From positions 248,001-312,000 of the forward strand of contig JAGFMI010000022.1 in assembly GCA_021030905.1 (NCBI GenBank): a stretch of 64,000 nucleotides of DNA, written 5' to 3'. Under the pieces are notes generated by a model. It searched no databases. It saw only the letters and a list, made by a program, of their open reading frames with translations, and was not told the origin of the DNA. Every line of letters starts with the position of its first letter. The stretch's first letter is position 1. The DNA is from Pyrenula massariospora. Taxonomy: Eukaryota; Ascomycota; Eurotiomycetes; Pyrenulales; Pyrenulaceae. Position numbers and translations under genes: made by a program. This document shows, in pieces, positions 10,673-22,257 of this stretch.

Positions 10673-12050
10673 TCACCGCAACAATGATTCGTTATCCCCC
10701 TCTTCTTCATGACCTTCATAGGAAGGAGATGGTATTATCAGCCGTTCTCGCGAGACACAGATCCAGGACGAAAGTGCCAGAATGGACAGAATAACAACTG
10801 CAAAATTGAAAACGCCAATTCCAAGTGCTTGGATGAAAGCACCAATGCCAAAAGGTAACAATGCTGCTCCAACCTGACCGGCCGAAGCTATAAATGAGAC
10901 GGCTGAGACGTGCAGTTCTGCCGGTAGTAGTTGGGTAAGGATAACGACGGCAGAAACAAACATTGGTCCCATGAAGAAGCCGATCAATGTCATGAAGGCG
11001 ATGGCAGCGATAGGTTCAGGAACAAAAGCAAAGATCACCTGCAACGCTATGGTGATAAGTAAGTAAATCATGTTTGCGCGACGCACGCCTAGCTTGTCGG
11101 TTACGACACCAAGAGCAAACCTCCCAACGGCCATGCCACCCCAAAATCCGGAATCAGCCATGCTTGCCAGATTGGGCGTCGCACTGCGACGACGTATCAT
11201 ATATGAAATTATCCAGCCAGATATAGCGGTTTCTACTCCCATATATGCGAGAAGGTACAAGGCGCTGAGCCAGGTGGCGGAGTATTTGAACATAGCCCTT
11301 GGATCGGTTTTGCCGCGTGTTGATGCCGCTTCGGTGAACTTTTCATCGCGATATTTTGACGCATTTTCGTATTTAAATGCGAAAGACAGGACACAGAGTT
11401 CTATCACTGATGCTGTGGCCTAGTGAAGCCCTGATTAACTCCGCATCATCACTTTCATCTTATCTAAGACTTACCAGGACACCAAACCAATCATGCCACG
11501 GCTTGTTCCACGCAGGCAAAACAGTGCCAGCAAGTATCGGACCGGCGGCCGCACCCACAGAGAAAGATCCCTGCAACATGCCAGAGACGGTATTCGCGTT
11601 GCTCACGCTCGCACCCCAGGTGCACCACGTGACGTCCAAGAGCCCGTTTCCCATGGATTCGGCTGCAAATCCTAGTAGAACTATACCAAAAGACGGGTGA
11701 GCAGCAATAATTAGGGCACCAAGAATATGCAGTGTTGGTGCGAGAATTGCAATGCCTCTCTGACCCAATGTGTAATGAACTAGGTTGCTGGACTGGGCTC
11801 CGATGACATAGCCCACGGGTCCCATGATGAAAATAAGCGAGACGTGGAAGTCATCGAGGTCGTAGTGTTGGGAAAGGGGCTGCAGCATCACACCAGGCGA
11901 AGAAATGAAGAAGCCGAGTACGGCAAAGGAGTACATTGCTCCGGCGACTCGCAATGCGAAGCGCGGGGAGACCTGGTGTGCGGCATCATGAGTAGCGAAG
12001 TCCGAATCTTCAAGGAGTGGGCTCTCCTCAGAAGGATTCTGGGTTGACAT
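10673..12050 (-). CDS. MFS transporter, BSC6-like
   Basis: Exons 11475..12050 and 10673..11419, separated by a 55-base phase-0 intron (GTAAGT to CTAG) that joins WFGVL to ATASVIELCVL; 440 residues. The N-terminus is cytosolic and has a possible sorting motif ESPLLEDSDF. About 12 membrane segments follow, with a long central loop after TM6. The repeat-2 loop reads GRFALGVVTDKLGVRRA, the MFS signature. Sequence character matches fungal proteins annotated as similar to yeast Bypass of Stop Codon 6, whose substrate is unsettled. The acidic C-terminus (EGHEEEGDNES) lies in the cytosol. It is divergent from SAS10. Confidence 0.88.
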
Positions 12051-12417
12051 GGCTTTGCGTGGAAAGGCTCTTGCATGTGGATGTTTGTAAAGGACGAATG
12101 TTCAGGCTAGGATATTGCGTTCTGCATAAGAGCTATCTCCTCCCATGCAATGCACTACTCCGTGCCACGATTCAGAGGTGAATGCGTCAACTGTCTATAG
12201 AAATAATAATAAAGACCAAATTAATTTACGACACTATCAAAGAAAGTATATCGGGAAGGGGATACTTTACCATGCTTACGACTCTGTCAGCCGGTCTCGG
12301 CAGACCTTCCTTCACCAAGCCACCGGAAAATTTATGGACACTGATGGCGGGGAGAACCTTTTGACGAAGGTCTTCACCAGAGCCTACTTCACCGAGTCGG
12401 CATTGATATTCGACAAG
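12051..12417. promoter_or_regulatory. Shared upstream region of MFS transporter and SAS10
   Basis: 367 bases between two divergent starts. A GGAAAATTTA motif near 12324 partly resembles the RRPE element of yeast ribosome-biogenesis genes, but it is too incomplete to claim. Confidence 0.45.
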
Positions 12418-14434
12418 ATGGGAAGAAAAAGGAGGCCTGGGCAGCCGTTTGGTGCCGAGCCTAAAGCTCCACCGCCGCAGACCCGTTTCGACGCGAATGA
12501 ACGATTTGACGATTCTGAAGATGAGTTTCTCGCGGGGAGGGACCAGATTCTGCTTGATGAGGGCCCGGATGCAAAAAGAAGGAGAAAGCTGACAGAGGAG
12601 GGTAAGATTTTATTCATTCTTTGGCTTCTAAACCATCCGCTAATGGACACTTGCAGAGGAAGCACTCCAACCGTCCGATGAAGAAATTCTTGGTTATCAT
12701 TCAGAAGCCCTCTCCGAGTCCGAGGACGTGGAAGACTCTGAGAATGAGGATGATGAAGACGAAGCCGGTGCAGATGTTGTTGGTGAAGACGCTTCGTCAC
12801 AAGATTCCGCCACAGATGAAGACAAGCTAGGCGAGAATCTGCGCGACTGGGGAACTACGAAAGACTCTTACTACAATGCTGATGCGATAGAGACGGAGGC
12901 AGATGCTTTGGAAGAGGAAGCCGAGGCAAAGCGGTTGCAGCAAAAAAGGTTGCAGGATGTGACAGAGGCGGATTACGGTTTCGATGAAGCCGAGTGGGCA
13001 GATCCCAAGCTTGATGCGGAGGCAACGCGGAACAAGAGGACCGTGAGGGAACAATTACCGGATCTGGTAATCACGGAAGATATCAATGAGCAGGAGAGGC
13101 TCAAGATACTGAAGAATCGATACCCAGAATTTGAACCGCTCACCAAGGATTTCGTGGATCTCAAGGACCCTCTTGAGGAGCTTCGACTGGCGGCTGAGGC
13201 TGCTAGTAGCGCACGCGAACAATCAAAAAAGCGAAAACATGATGCGCTGGATGATCCCAAGCTCATGTCAAGCCCTGTCGCAGTTACAAAGTGGAGGGCG
13301 CTGTCGGCCTATCTTGGCAGTATTGCGATGTATCTAGCTATTCTCACATCCACAGGATCAAAAACTCAACGCGAAACACGGACCGCTATGGTACCAAGGG
13401 AGCTTCATAGCCATCCCATCATCGATTCTGTGTTCAAATGTCGGCAGCTGTGGGAGAAGGTAAAAGATATTCCGATACTAGTCATTAAATCAGAGCAGGA
13501 ATTCGAAATTCCAGAACCGATTACCATACCGCAAGTCAATGGCAGTACAGACGGGGCGCCATCTCAGTCTCGGAAGGAGAAAAAGAAACTTTCAAAGTCC
13601 CAGAAAGCTGCCTTGTCTGCCAAAGCCGCGGCGGAGAAAGAACGCGCAGAACGCATGGCAAAAGCAGAAGCCGACCTTGCAGATCTTTCGACTCTTCTCA
13701 AACCGGCTAGGCAAAAGTCTGATATTGCCCGCCTTACACGAGATATGAACCAGGGCTCGGACTTTGGCGATGAGGTTCCTCTTACGGCAGCAGAAGCCGC
13801 GGAGAAAGCTCGCAAAAAGAAGAGTCTGCGATTTTACACTAGCCAGATAGCCCAAAAGGTAAATAAGCGCGGCGAGAAGGCGAGGGATGTAGGTGGTGAT
13901 ACGGATCTACCATATAAGGAGCGGGTCATTGATAAGAGAGAGAGATTGAACCGCGAGGCCGAGAAAAGGGGCATCAAAAGGAGTGGCAAATCTGAGTTAG
14001 AGGAGGTTAATGATGACGATGAACAAGCCAACATTGCGTCGGAGGTCCGGGATGGGTATGACGACGATGAGATTTTCGACTACATTGCAGCACAAAAATC
14101 CAAGAAAGCCGCTCAAAAAGCCTCCCGCGCCGCAGCGTTTGCCGAGGCTTCCGCACAAGCTTCCAAGTCTGGCGCTCGAGTCCAAAAAGCAGAGAAGGTC
14201 GATGAGGATGGTCGTCGCGGAGTAACCTACGAGATAAAGAAAAATCGGGGTCTTACTCCCAAGAGAACAAAGGAAGTTAGGAACCCTAGAGTGAAGAAGA
14301 GGAAGCGCTTCGAGGACAAGACCAAGAAACTTGGCAGTATACGGCCAGTATATAAAGGTGGGGAGGGAAGAGGTGGATATGGAGGCGAGCTGACAGGGAT
14401 CAACAAAAATGTTGTGAAGAGTGTCAAGCTTTGA
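12418..14434 (+). CDS. SAS10: SAS10/UTP3, small-subunit processome protein
   Basis: Exons 12418..12601 and 12657..14434 around a 55-base intron (GTAAGA to TGCAG); 653 residues. The start MGRKRRPGQPFG and the following DSEDEFLAGRDQILLDEGP match the conserved N-terminus of the family. A long acidic Ser/Glu/Asp stretch comes next, then the Sas10/Utp3/C1D region (NRYPEFEPLTKDFVDLKDPL), then a Lys/Glu-rich coiled linker. The conserved C-terminal Sas10 domain follows, with TYEIKKNRGLTPKR and NPRVKKRKRFEDK. The protein belongs to the U3 snoRNP-containing processome that cuts pre-18S rRNA in the nucleolus; in yeast it also affects silencing when overproduced. It converges on the GT25 gene 171 bases downstream. 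Confidence 0.93.
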
Positions 14435-14605
14435 AATGGCGACCATGAGAACACGGATATGCTCTCGAGGATCTTAAATGCTGGCGCATAAAGGTCTGTC
14501 AAAGTATTCGAAAATGCACCAAAGCCTAGAAATTTCTCGCCTATGATTTGCTAGGTAAGAGCATGGCACTTGATCACGAAATGACAGTCAAAGAATACGC
14601 TTAAG

Positions 14606-16050
14606 CTATCGATGGTTTTCGATGGGGCCATCAATCATACTCTTTGCCGACAATATGGCTTCTTCCTTTTTTCCCCTGTATAGACTTTTCAAAGATTTTC
14701 TGGCGCTCGTCACGACGTGATTGCCGCTCTTGCCTTTCTCGTTACCTTCGAACTTGCCCCCGTACTCGTTGATCTCGCTATCACCAGCAGAGCCAGTGCG
14801 GTACTGACTGACGAGGGGAGGGGTGACAACATATGCATCAAGCTTCTTATCTCTTCCAAGACGCCCCAGCTCGAGATCGGTCGGCCCATACAGTTCGTTG
14901 TAACCCAACTCGTACAGAATTCGGTAGGCGCCGGCATATGTGACAGCATAAGCCCCTGTGCAGATGGGAACTGCGTTGACGATTAGTAAAACGCGAATGC
15001 CATTCCAAGAACGCCAAGGATATGTCATACACCATGCCCGTGCAAGGACTCGCCAATGCTCCCCCTCTATCCCACTCGCCTCGTAAGTCTCCTTAATGAA
15101 TCCGTCCATGACCTCTGTCTTAGGTAGGCTCTCATCCTGCCACACCGCTTTGACACCCATTCCAATATCTGAATTGTACCCGTGCCCGCTTACACCTAGC
15201 CAGATCATCTCCCACTCTAACCCAAATGGTTCATTTTCAATCCCACCGCCAGGTATGTTTTCCGCCAGCAGACTCAACTGCTCTTTGAAGTTCACGTCCC
15301 AGTCCGCGTCTGATTCAAATATCAATGCAGTCGTGAGATTGCGATTAACAATCTCTCGCATGATATTGAGATGGGCGCGCCAAGCGCCGAGCACCCCTGG
15401 TTCATTGGGCTTGTAGTCGCCTAGCGGAATTGCTACCCGGCGAATATCTTCTGGATAGACTCCTGGCGTGACGGTGATTGAAATACCTGTCAGATGACCT
15501 AGGAGAGCAGCAGTGTCGATTTGATCGGTGCGGCTTTCATCATAGAAGACGTTAGCTGTGTTGTAAAGATAGTGCTGTGGTGAGACGTAGATCAAAGATT
15601 AGGTTTGCCAAGAAACGCACTTTTTTCATAGGTGCGGAGACGGCGTCGAAGATTCAATGTTTTCCGCCAAAGTCGTACTCCGAAGAATTAATAACACGGA
15701 TCAAATTGTACAATACACAATACATGGAAACTTTCTTCCCTGATTTGTATGACCTTTGAAAGTTCATTGACTTACTGAGGCATTATGGGCATAAAGATTG
15801 CACCAAAGCCCAGGGTATTGTTGTATGTGGCCTTTCGAACATCCCCATAGCGCCGGACCGCATATTGTGAAATAAGTCGATTTCGAGAGACATAGCTCTG
15901 CCACACCAGTAATGACACGAGCGCGATGGCTGTGAGCCAAATCCAAAAACGACGCTGAAGACAAGGCGACGTTGGGGTTGTCGTGGCAAAGCGGCCCCTC
16001 CGGCTACCCTGAGTGGAAGTTCCGCTCCGGCCGAGCTCCACGAAACCCAT
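14606..16050 (-). CDS. Glycosyltransferase family 25-like, type II membrane protein
   Basis: Exons 15776..16050 and 14606..15533; 400 residues. The 242-base intron is long for this window. It starts GTAAGT, has GCTAAC 18 bases before its AAG acceptor, and joins FGAIFMPIMP to HRTDQIDTAALLGHLTG, the expected family continuity. A short cytosolic N-terminus precedes a signal anchor at about residues 34-52 (FWIWLTAIALVSLLVW). The catalytic-like block TALIFESDADWDV supplies a DxD-type acidic motif. Family members transfer sugars to proteins or lipids in the secretory pathway; the donor here is unknown. It is divergent from the GT34 gene across 405 bases. Confidence 0.8.
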
Positions 16051-16455
16051 GGTTCCAACAACCGCACAAAGAAGGCGAAGTAAATTTCGAGACCCGACAG
16101 CGAAAGAGAGAATCTGTTCTTAATGTTCCGAGATTGAAGATTTCCATTATGATTTTATTGTCCTTTCCCCCAGTTCCTCCTTGCATCATTGCCTGGACCA
16201 CTATCTCTTCAAGGGATAGTCTTGGCATTCCACAGTCACGGTCTCATTAATTTGCGTTTCCTTACATACCCACGAGGTGAGAGGCGGGGAAAGAAGTGAC
16301 CAGTTCTTTCTTTTCAAGGGCTATTACAGATCTGAACACTTCTAGATCTCGGATATGTTCCTGTCCAGCGTGCCTCGCCGGTGACAACAACCGACACCAT
16401 CATCTCTACCGTCAGATCATTCCATCTCACAAGATCAAGACAAGATTTGATCAGG
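16051..16455. promoter_or_regulatory. Shared upstream region of two glycosyltransferase genes
   Basis: 405 bases between the divergent GT25-like and GT34 starts. The arrangement suggests co-regulation. I recognise no specific factor site. Confidence 0.45.
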
Positions 16456-18543
16456 ATGCCTAGCCGGCGCGCTTCCATCGCCATTTTCGTGGCCCTAATT
16501 ACCCTTCTCTTCTTCCTCACCTCCCACAAGCTCCACGCCAGTGACAGAGCAACCTCCATCTCCCTCCCCAAAGTCCCTTCCCTCTCCCAGCTATCAAACC
16601 ACATACCGCACTTCTCTCACAAGAACTCCTCAAATGCATCTAGTGCAGCAAAACCTTCAACCTCCATCCCAACCGACAGCCCTTTTCCCCCCTACCCTTC
16701 CGACACCGACACCCCACTCTCCGAAGAAACCTCCCAGATGATCCGCATCGATGACCTCAATCCTACGGCCGACTCCGCGGCTCAACTTAATGCTAGAGCT
16801 CGCGTGGGTATGGTGACGATGATGTTCGGGCGGCCGGACGCGACGTACGAGCGCGCGCTGAGGACGCACCAGCTGCACGCGCAGACGCACGGCTGTCCAT
16901 TCTTTACGCTTCGCAAGGAGATCATGGATGTGATGTACAACAAGCCGATGTACATCTTGGACTTGCTGTTGCAGGAGATGAAGAAGCCGGATCATGAGAG
17001 GCTTGAGTGGCTCTTGTGAGTTTAGGATTTCTGTTTTGTTTCCTGTTCTTTTATTTGCTCGAATGCTGTTCCTAGCCACCTACCATCCACCTCCTTCACA
17101 TTTCCAGGGTAAAACTTTCCCCCCCGTATTCGTTCCCTATCGCACCTCTCACCCCCCCCTCCCACATCCCGCGTTCACCCCAACAATCCCCACCAAGCCC
17201 CCCCCCCCCTCTCCTTCTCTCACTAAAAGATTTTTCCACAGCTGGTTCGACGCCGACACCGTAATCCTCAACCCCATGATCCCCCCCTCCGCCTTCCTCC
17301 CCCCCCGCGACTACCCCAACATCCACTTCCTCGCCGCCGAAGACCACAACGGCCTGAACGCCGGCGTCTTCTTCCTCCGCGTCTCCCCCTGGTCCATCGA
17401 GGCCATGTCCGCCGTGCTCGCGTACCGCACCTTCCGACCCCACGACTCTTTGCCGTTCGCCGAACAAACCGCGCTCGAAAAAGTGATCCACGAGGAAAAG
17501 TACTGGCCCGGGGTCGCGATGTATCCGCAGCGCTGGTTCAACGCGTACACGGGCGCGAGCCGGATGAACGAGACGGTGCAGCCGTGGCAGGTGCACCGGG
17601 GGGATATGATGGTGCATTTTGCGGGGGTGCCGGATCGGCAGGAAAGGATGGAGGGGTGGATGGATATCTTTGAGCAGCATTTGCCGGAGTGGGAGGTGGA
17701 GGTTAAGTATACGAGTTACCCCGGGGAGATGGCGGAGTTTTGGGAGGAGAGGAGGGGGAGGGAGCGGGAGGAGAAGGCGAAAGGGGGGAGGGTGAAGGGT
17801 GAGGGGCAGGAGCTGTTGGAGGAGGTGAGGAGGAAGATGAAGGGGGTGGAGGGGGAGTTGGATGTGGTCAGTCAGAGTACGCTTGAGCATGAGATGTGGG
17901 AGCTGGGGAAGGCGTTGGATGCGGGGGAGGTGGGGAAGGTTGAGAAGGGGATGGCGGCTTTGAAAGAGGTATGATGTCTGCCCTGTCTCTTCCTGTTCTT
18001 ACTGATATCTAACGTGGTTATGAACAGGCAACAACCCCCCTCTCCGCCGCCGAAAAGTCCTCCAAAAAGGCTTCCTTCAAACACGCCCACGCCGTCATCC
18101 TCGACGCCGAGAAACTCTCCGACAAATACAACACCTCCGCCGCCATCCCCATCGCCGACAACGCGACCGCCGAGAAGATCGCGCAGGAGGCGCGCAAGCT
18201 CGCCGAGGAAGCCTCGCAGCTGAGCGAGCTCCTAATCGACGACCCGGCGGGTAGCAAGCCCGAGGATATCCGGAGCACGACCAAGGCGCTAGAGGGGGCG
18301 GTGAGTAATTTCAGGGAGGTGTGGGAGGTCAAGATTACGGCGCCGCCGCCATCGCCGCCGCCGCAGTCGCCTGCGGGAGAAGAGGGGAAGAATGAAACGG
18401 GTTCGGAGGCGAGTGTGGGATCTGGAGGGGAAGGGGGTGCGAAGGATGAAGAAAACTCGTTTGCGGAGGGGTATGGGAGGGGGCAGTTGAGCGGGTTGGA
18501 CCATGAGATCACAGAGGCGAACCGGTGGGAAGGGTCTTCTTAG
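16456..18543 (+). CDS. Glycosyltransferase family 34 (Mnn10/Gma12-like) with long C-terminal extension
   Basis: Exons 16456..17015, 17242..17968 and 18028..18543; introns of 226 and 59 bases (GTGAGT/CACAG and GTATGA/ACAG, the second with a CTAAC branch site). 600 residues. A signal anchor near residues 8-24 (IAIFVALITLLFFLTS) marks a Golgi type II protein. The GT34 core contains GMVTMMFGRP, the DxD block WLFWFDADTVILNP and LNAGVFFLRVSPWS. Family enzymes add galactose or mannose to glycans in the Golgi lumen. After the core, about 230 residues form charged, helix-prone and Pro/Glu-rich sequence absent from the usual enzyme. Base composition swings from C-rich to G-rich three times in succession. 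Confidence 0.85.
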
Positions 18544-18957
18544 ACGACATAATTCAATGCGTTGAAGTTCCCGTCGGATAGTCCGATCGCATTGCTGCAA
18601 GCTATTGACATGGGAGAAGATGTACAGCTGCCTGGACCTCCATAATTGAAGGTGGGATATCGAGTTGGGATCAGATTTTCGTTGGCGTCGGTGGTAGGAG
18701 ACCGGGGGGTAATTTTTGCGTACCTGAGATAAATGCACTAGAAAAAAAACATCAAAGCTTACAGCCAGATCATTGTAGCTTCTTGTTACATACCCTCGAT
18801 GTCCGAGTTGTTATTTCCAGGCAGTAAATGCCCGGACGGATTAAAGGCGATGTGAGCTCGCCTAAGCAATCAAAAGAGCTTACTGCAGTACGAACATCTC
18901 TATCTCCTTTCAAATTCATTAGATCGATTGTAGCGGACAAGGGATAGCGTTTCTGTT
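18544..18957. other. Intergenic between convergent ends
   Basis: About 410 bases between GT34 and the STAND-N protein gene, which end toward each other. No gene seen. Confidence 0.55.
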
Positions 18958-21900
18958 TCAAAACTTATCTAAGAGGGGATAAGGCAGTCCCTTGTCAGAG
19001 GTCTTTAGTGCAAACTTTTTCGTCGATGTGTCAATTGGAGCTTGATAGCGTTTCCGCGTCCGCGATCTCGGATGGCGACTGCCGCTATCGTAGCCCCTAA
19101 AGCTATCATCACTGTCTCCTTCGATGGTATCCGTCTCTTTGCTGGAACCCGTCGGTAAGTATTCATGCACTCGTGCCGCAGTGGTTCCTGGATACCTATT
19201 TTTTCTATCTCGACGGGTGGAATTTTCGGATCTGGGATGATTCGACTCACTGGGAGTAGCGCTGCTGCGCTTTTCGTATTTCACCAGCATGCTGTCGAGG
19301 GTTGAGCCGGAAGCGAGGGCCCATCGATGGGGATAGTGAACGGGTCCCCGCGAGGGATAGGGAACGGCTCTCCGCGAGGGATAGTGAGCGGCTCTTCGTG
19401 CGGGAGAGTGAACAGCTCCCCTTCTTGCGTAACGCCTGGGAGATCTTCCTCGGAGGAGGCTATGTTCGACGGAAATTGGTGTTTTAGAGAATGCGCCCCC
19501 TGTGTTTAGACTATCCTCTGCTTCGTCTAACGACTCTTCGATATCTAGCGAAGCTGCTGGTGTTGACTGCCCGCTGTCTGTTCCTTTCGGGGTTGCATCC
19601 CGAAGCCGAGCTCTTCTGCGCCTGCTTGCTTCCTTCTCATCATCAAAAATGGGAATTCTATCATCCATGGCTGGGCTGTTTGGTTTCATAGCACGTAATT
19701 CCGATCTTAGGATCAATCGCAGGACCACTTGAACCGACATGACTCCTAGTCCATGGGCACGTTTGGGGAGAATTTTGATTGCACCTATATTCCAACGAGT
19801 GGTACGGGATGCTCTTTCATCAGGAAGGTCTTCGTCCACGATCAGATCCCAAATTTGCTGCTGCGCTTCATATGGCAATCTTGAGCATGTTTCAGCAACG
19901 GACTTATTCTTCTTTGTGAAGTCCGCAATGATTTTTTGCTTCTCGGGATAAGACGAGGGAATATAAAATCGATCCCATGTTGTGATCTTCTCGCCGTCTT
20001 CCAAAATATCTTGCCGTGAGATCGACCACGCCTCAAGCAACGGCAGAACTTGTTCTTGTAGGACAGTCGGTGGAAGGTTTAGTACCTTTCGATGAATGGA
20101 TTCAAGAGCGTCTTTGGCAAGTTCTAGCTCATCTGGGACCTTGACTTGCCTTGAAGCATTAATTTCTTGCGAACTGCGGGGGCGCTGCTGACCGTCGACA
20201 GCGTAGACCTTTCCCTCTCTCCAGTACATCTTCTGAGCGAGACCACCTGCCAATGTCATCCCGCTATCACAGAAATGAACACTCCAAGGTGGGTTAAGAT
20301 CGTCGTGCAAGTGCAGGAGCCCAAGACTTTGACAAGTGCAGCATGCACGACAGTGTTCCACAAAATTTGTCATTACCCGAATCGTGGGGTCACTATCCGG
20401 TGCATCAATCTCTTTAGAACCAAGTAAACTCGTTGCGAGATTATCATTAATTACGCTTTGCTTTTTGTCCCGCTGGACTTGAGTTAACGTAGAAGGAGAC
20501 CAGGTTACTGCCTTACGAGGAAGGTTGCTGCCTTTTTCGTGGGAATCCGAAGTCATTTGTAGTGGTAAGTTTTGTTGCTGTTTGTCTTCACCAGACACAT
20601 TGGGTGGACTTCGCTGGCTCACTTTGCTCGATTCTTGGTTGGGGACTGGACCGTCCATACCCAGGAAGGGGATTTCTGGAGCTCTATTATCTTTCTTCAT
20701 ACTGGAAGAGCGGCCTTGCTGGTAGTCATCGTAATCGACGTGATTAGCATTGCCTCCATTGTTCAAAGCCTGTATGTTCGTCAGTATGTTTGGAAATTTC
20801 CACTTCCTGCCGTACTTCCTCAAACGCGAAGCTCGTGAGCCTTTGTTGTTAGAAATCAAAATCTGCGTGGGTTGCTCTGCGTCGGTGGTACGTGCTTCAA
20901 CTTGACTTGAATTCTTGACAAAGTTGGCTTGTATTTGATGTAGCAGAGGTTTGGACTTTTGAAATTTTGGCGTTTCTGGATCAAAGCTTGAGCGCCGTTT
21001 AGACGGAGTTGACGGACCATCCTCATTTGTTGTGACCGACTCTTCTCGGAGGGCACTGCAGTGGACAGTTTGTTGCTTACTTTTTCTAAATTGATTGCCC
21101 TTCTCAGTATCAGATTCTTGAGGCTTTTCTTCAGAGACAAGCTTATCACTAGTGATTTTGGGCGCTTCCTTGCTGAGTTCCTCGTCGCAACACTCTGGCC
21201 TTGTCTCGTGAAGAAGTAAGGTGCTGGGGAGTGACTGATCTGCGATTGAGCTTGTTGTGCCCAGCTTTTGACTCATATTGGCATTCGGATCATCCTCGAC
21301 TCTTGCAACCTGACATTCTTGTTCTTCCGCATCCAACGTTTTCATATGATCTATAGAGGGAACTAGTGTGTTTGATGTTTGATCGGTTGCTTCTCGCTTT
21401 AACCTCAATGATCCAATCTTATCCTCGTATAAATTCAGTCCTTGTGACTCTTGGGTGCTCGCATTCTGTCTTTCAACTCGGTCCGAAGTTTTCAGAAGCG
21501 GGTTACTCTTCTCGTCACAAGGTTGATTACCGCTGCATTCTTCATGGACGTAGAGGGCCTCTCTATCCGTTCTCTTCGTCATCGACCTATTGTGGAGGTT
21601 GTGGATACGATCATTGCACCGCTGAATTTTGATTTTGTATGCCTCCACCTCAAGTTTCGCGATTTCTCTGTCGTAGTAGTATTCACTAAGGGAGTTAGCC
21701 GAATCTTATCCAAGACACGGTACGAACTTTTCTTCTTCCTCTAGTCGTGAACTCCTCTCCCTCATCTGCTGATCCTGTCGTGCTTGTATCATCACTAAAA
21801 TTTTCATACTCAAATCATTCTGTATCCTATCAAGCTTCGAAGCCGCACTTTCGAACTTTTCGTGCTGTATCGGCCAAGTGAGCCGGTCACGTTTGCGAAT

Positions 21901-22257
21901 GACGAATGCTTCGATCTGGTCAAGGTTTCCAAAATCTTCTGGAAGACCATTGAAAGCTTTCCGAAGCTCAGTCTTAAGGTCTAGGAATAGGTCCTTGCAT
22001 TCTCGTACCCGTATCCGGGTGTCAACATAGAAAGTATCGCAGCAGGGGGAATTTTCCTTTTCAGACCTGAGATTATTCTCAAGCTGCTCCAGAGTGCTGC
22101 ATGCTGATCGTACCGAGTTGGAGATCTCTCTGCATGTAGAAGCCGCATTCTTGAAGTGTCTGGAGAAAGCATCTATTGCCTTTGCCAGCCTCACACCTTC
22201 GGCAGTAAGACCAGCAACGCTGCCGATGAGGCCGACAATGGCAATGCTCTCTGCCAT
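18958..22257 (-). CDS. Large protein with STAND-type N-terminal domain and unknown Cys-containing C-terminal module
   Basis: Two long frames appear to be one gene: exons 21728..22257 and 18958..21685 with a 42-base intron (GTTCGT to TTAG); the donor is the least certain point. 1085 residues. The N-terminus MAESIAIVGLIGSVAGLTAEG resembles the helical domain at the front of fungal NLRs. A coiled segment (REIAKLEVEAYKIK) spans the splice. About 400 disordered Ser/Glu/Lys-rich residues follow. A conserved-looking module then contains HCRACCTCQSLGLLHLH, PPWSVHFC and WDRFYIP. The tail has an Arg/Pro/His repeat encoded by 24-base units. No NTPase is present. I know no function; neighbouring recognition genes suggest a signalling or scaffold role. 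Confidence 0.65.
19325..19420. repeat. 24-base tandem repeat, 4 units, inside the STAND-N gene
   Basis: Four consecutive 24-base units (starts 19325, 19349, 19373, 19397) share the core GGATAGTGAACGGCTC with few changes. On the coding strand they encode about 8 residues each, of the type RRAVPYPS or RRAAHYPS. The period is a multiple of three, so length change would keep the frame. Confidence 0.8.

Noticed and set aside
12320-12336. RRPE-like element before SAS10
   Set aside because: Only part of the consensus matches and no PAC element accompanies it.
17096-17890. Antisense open frame of 264 codons over the GT34 gene
   Set aside because: Low-complexity Leu/His/Pro translation opposite GT34 exon 2, explained by the strong base skew there.
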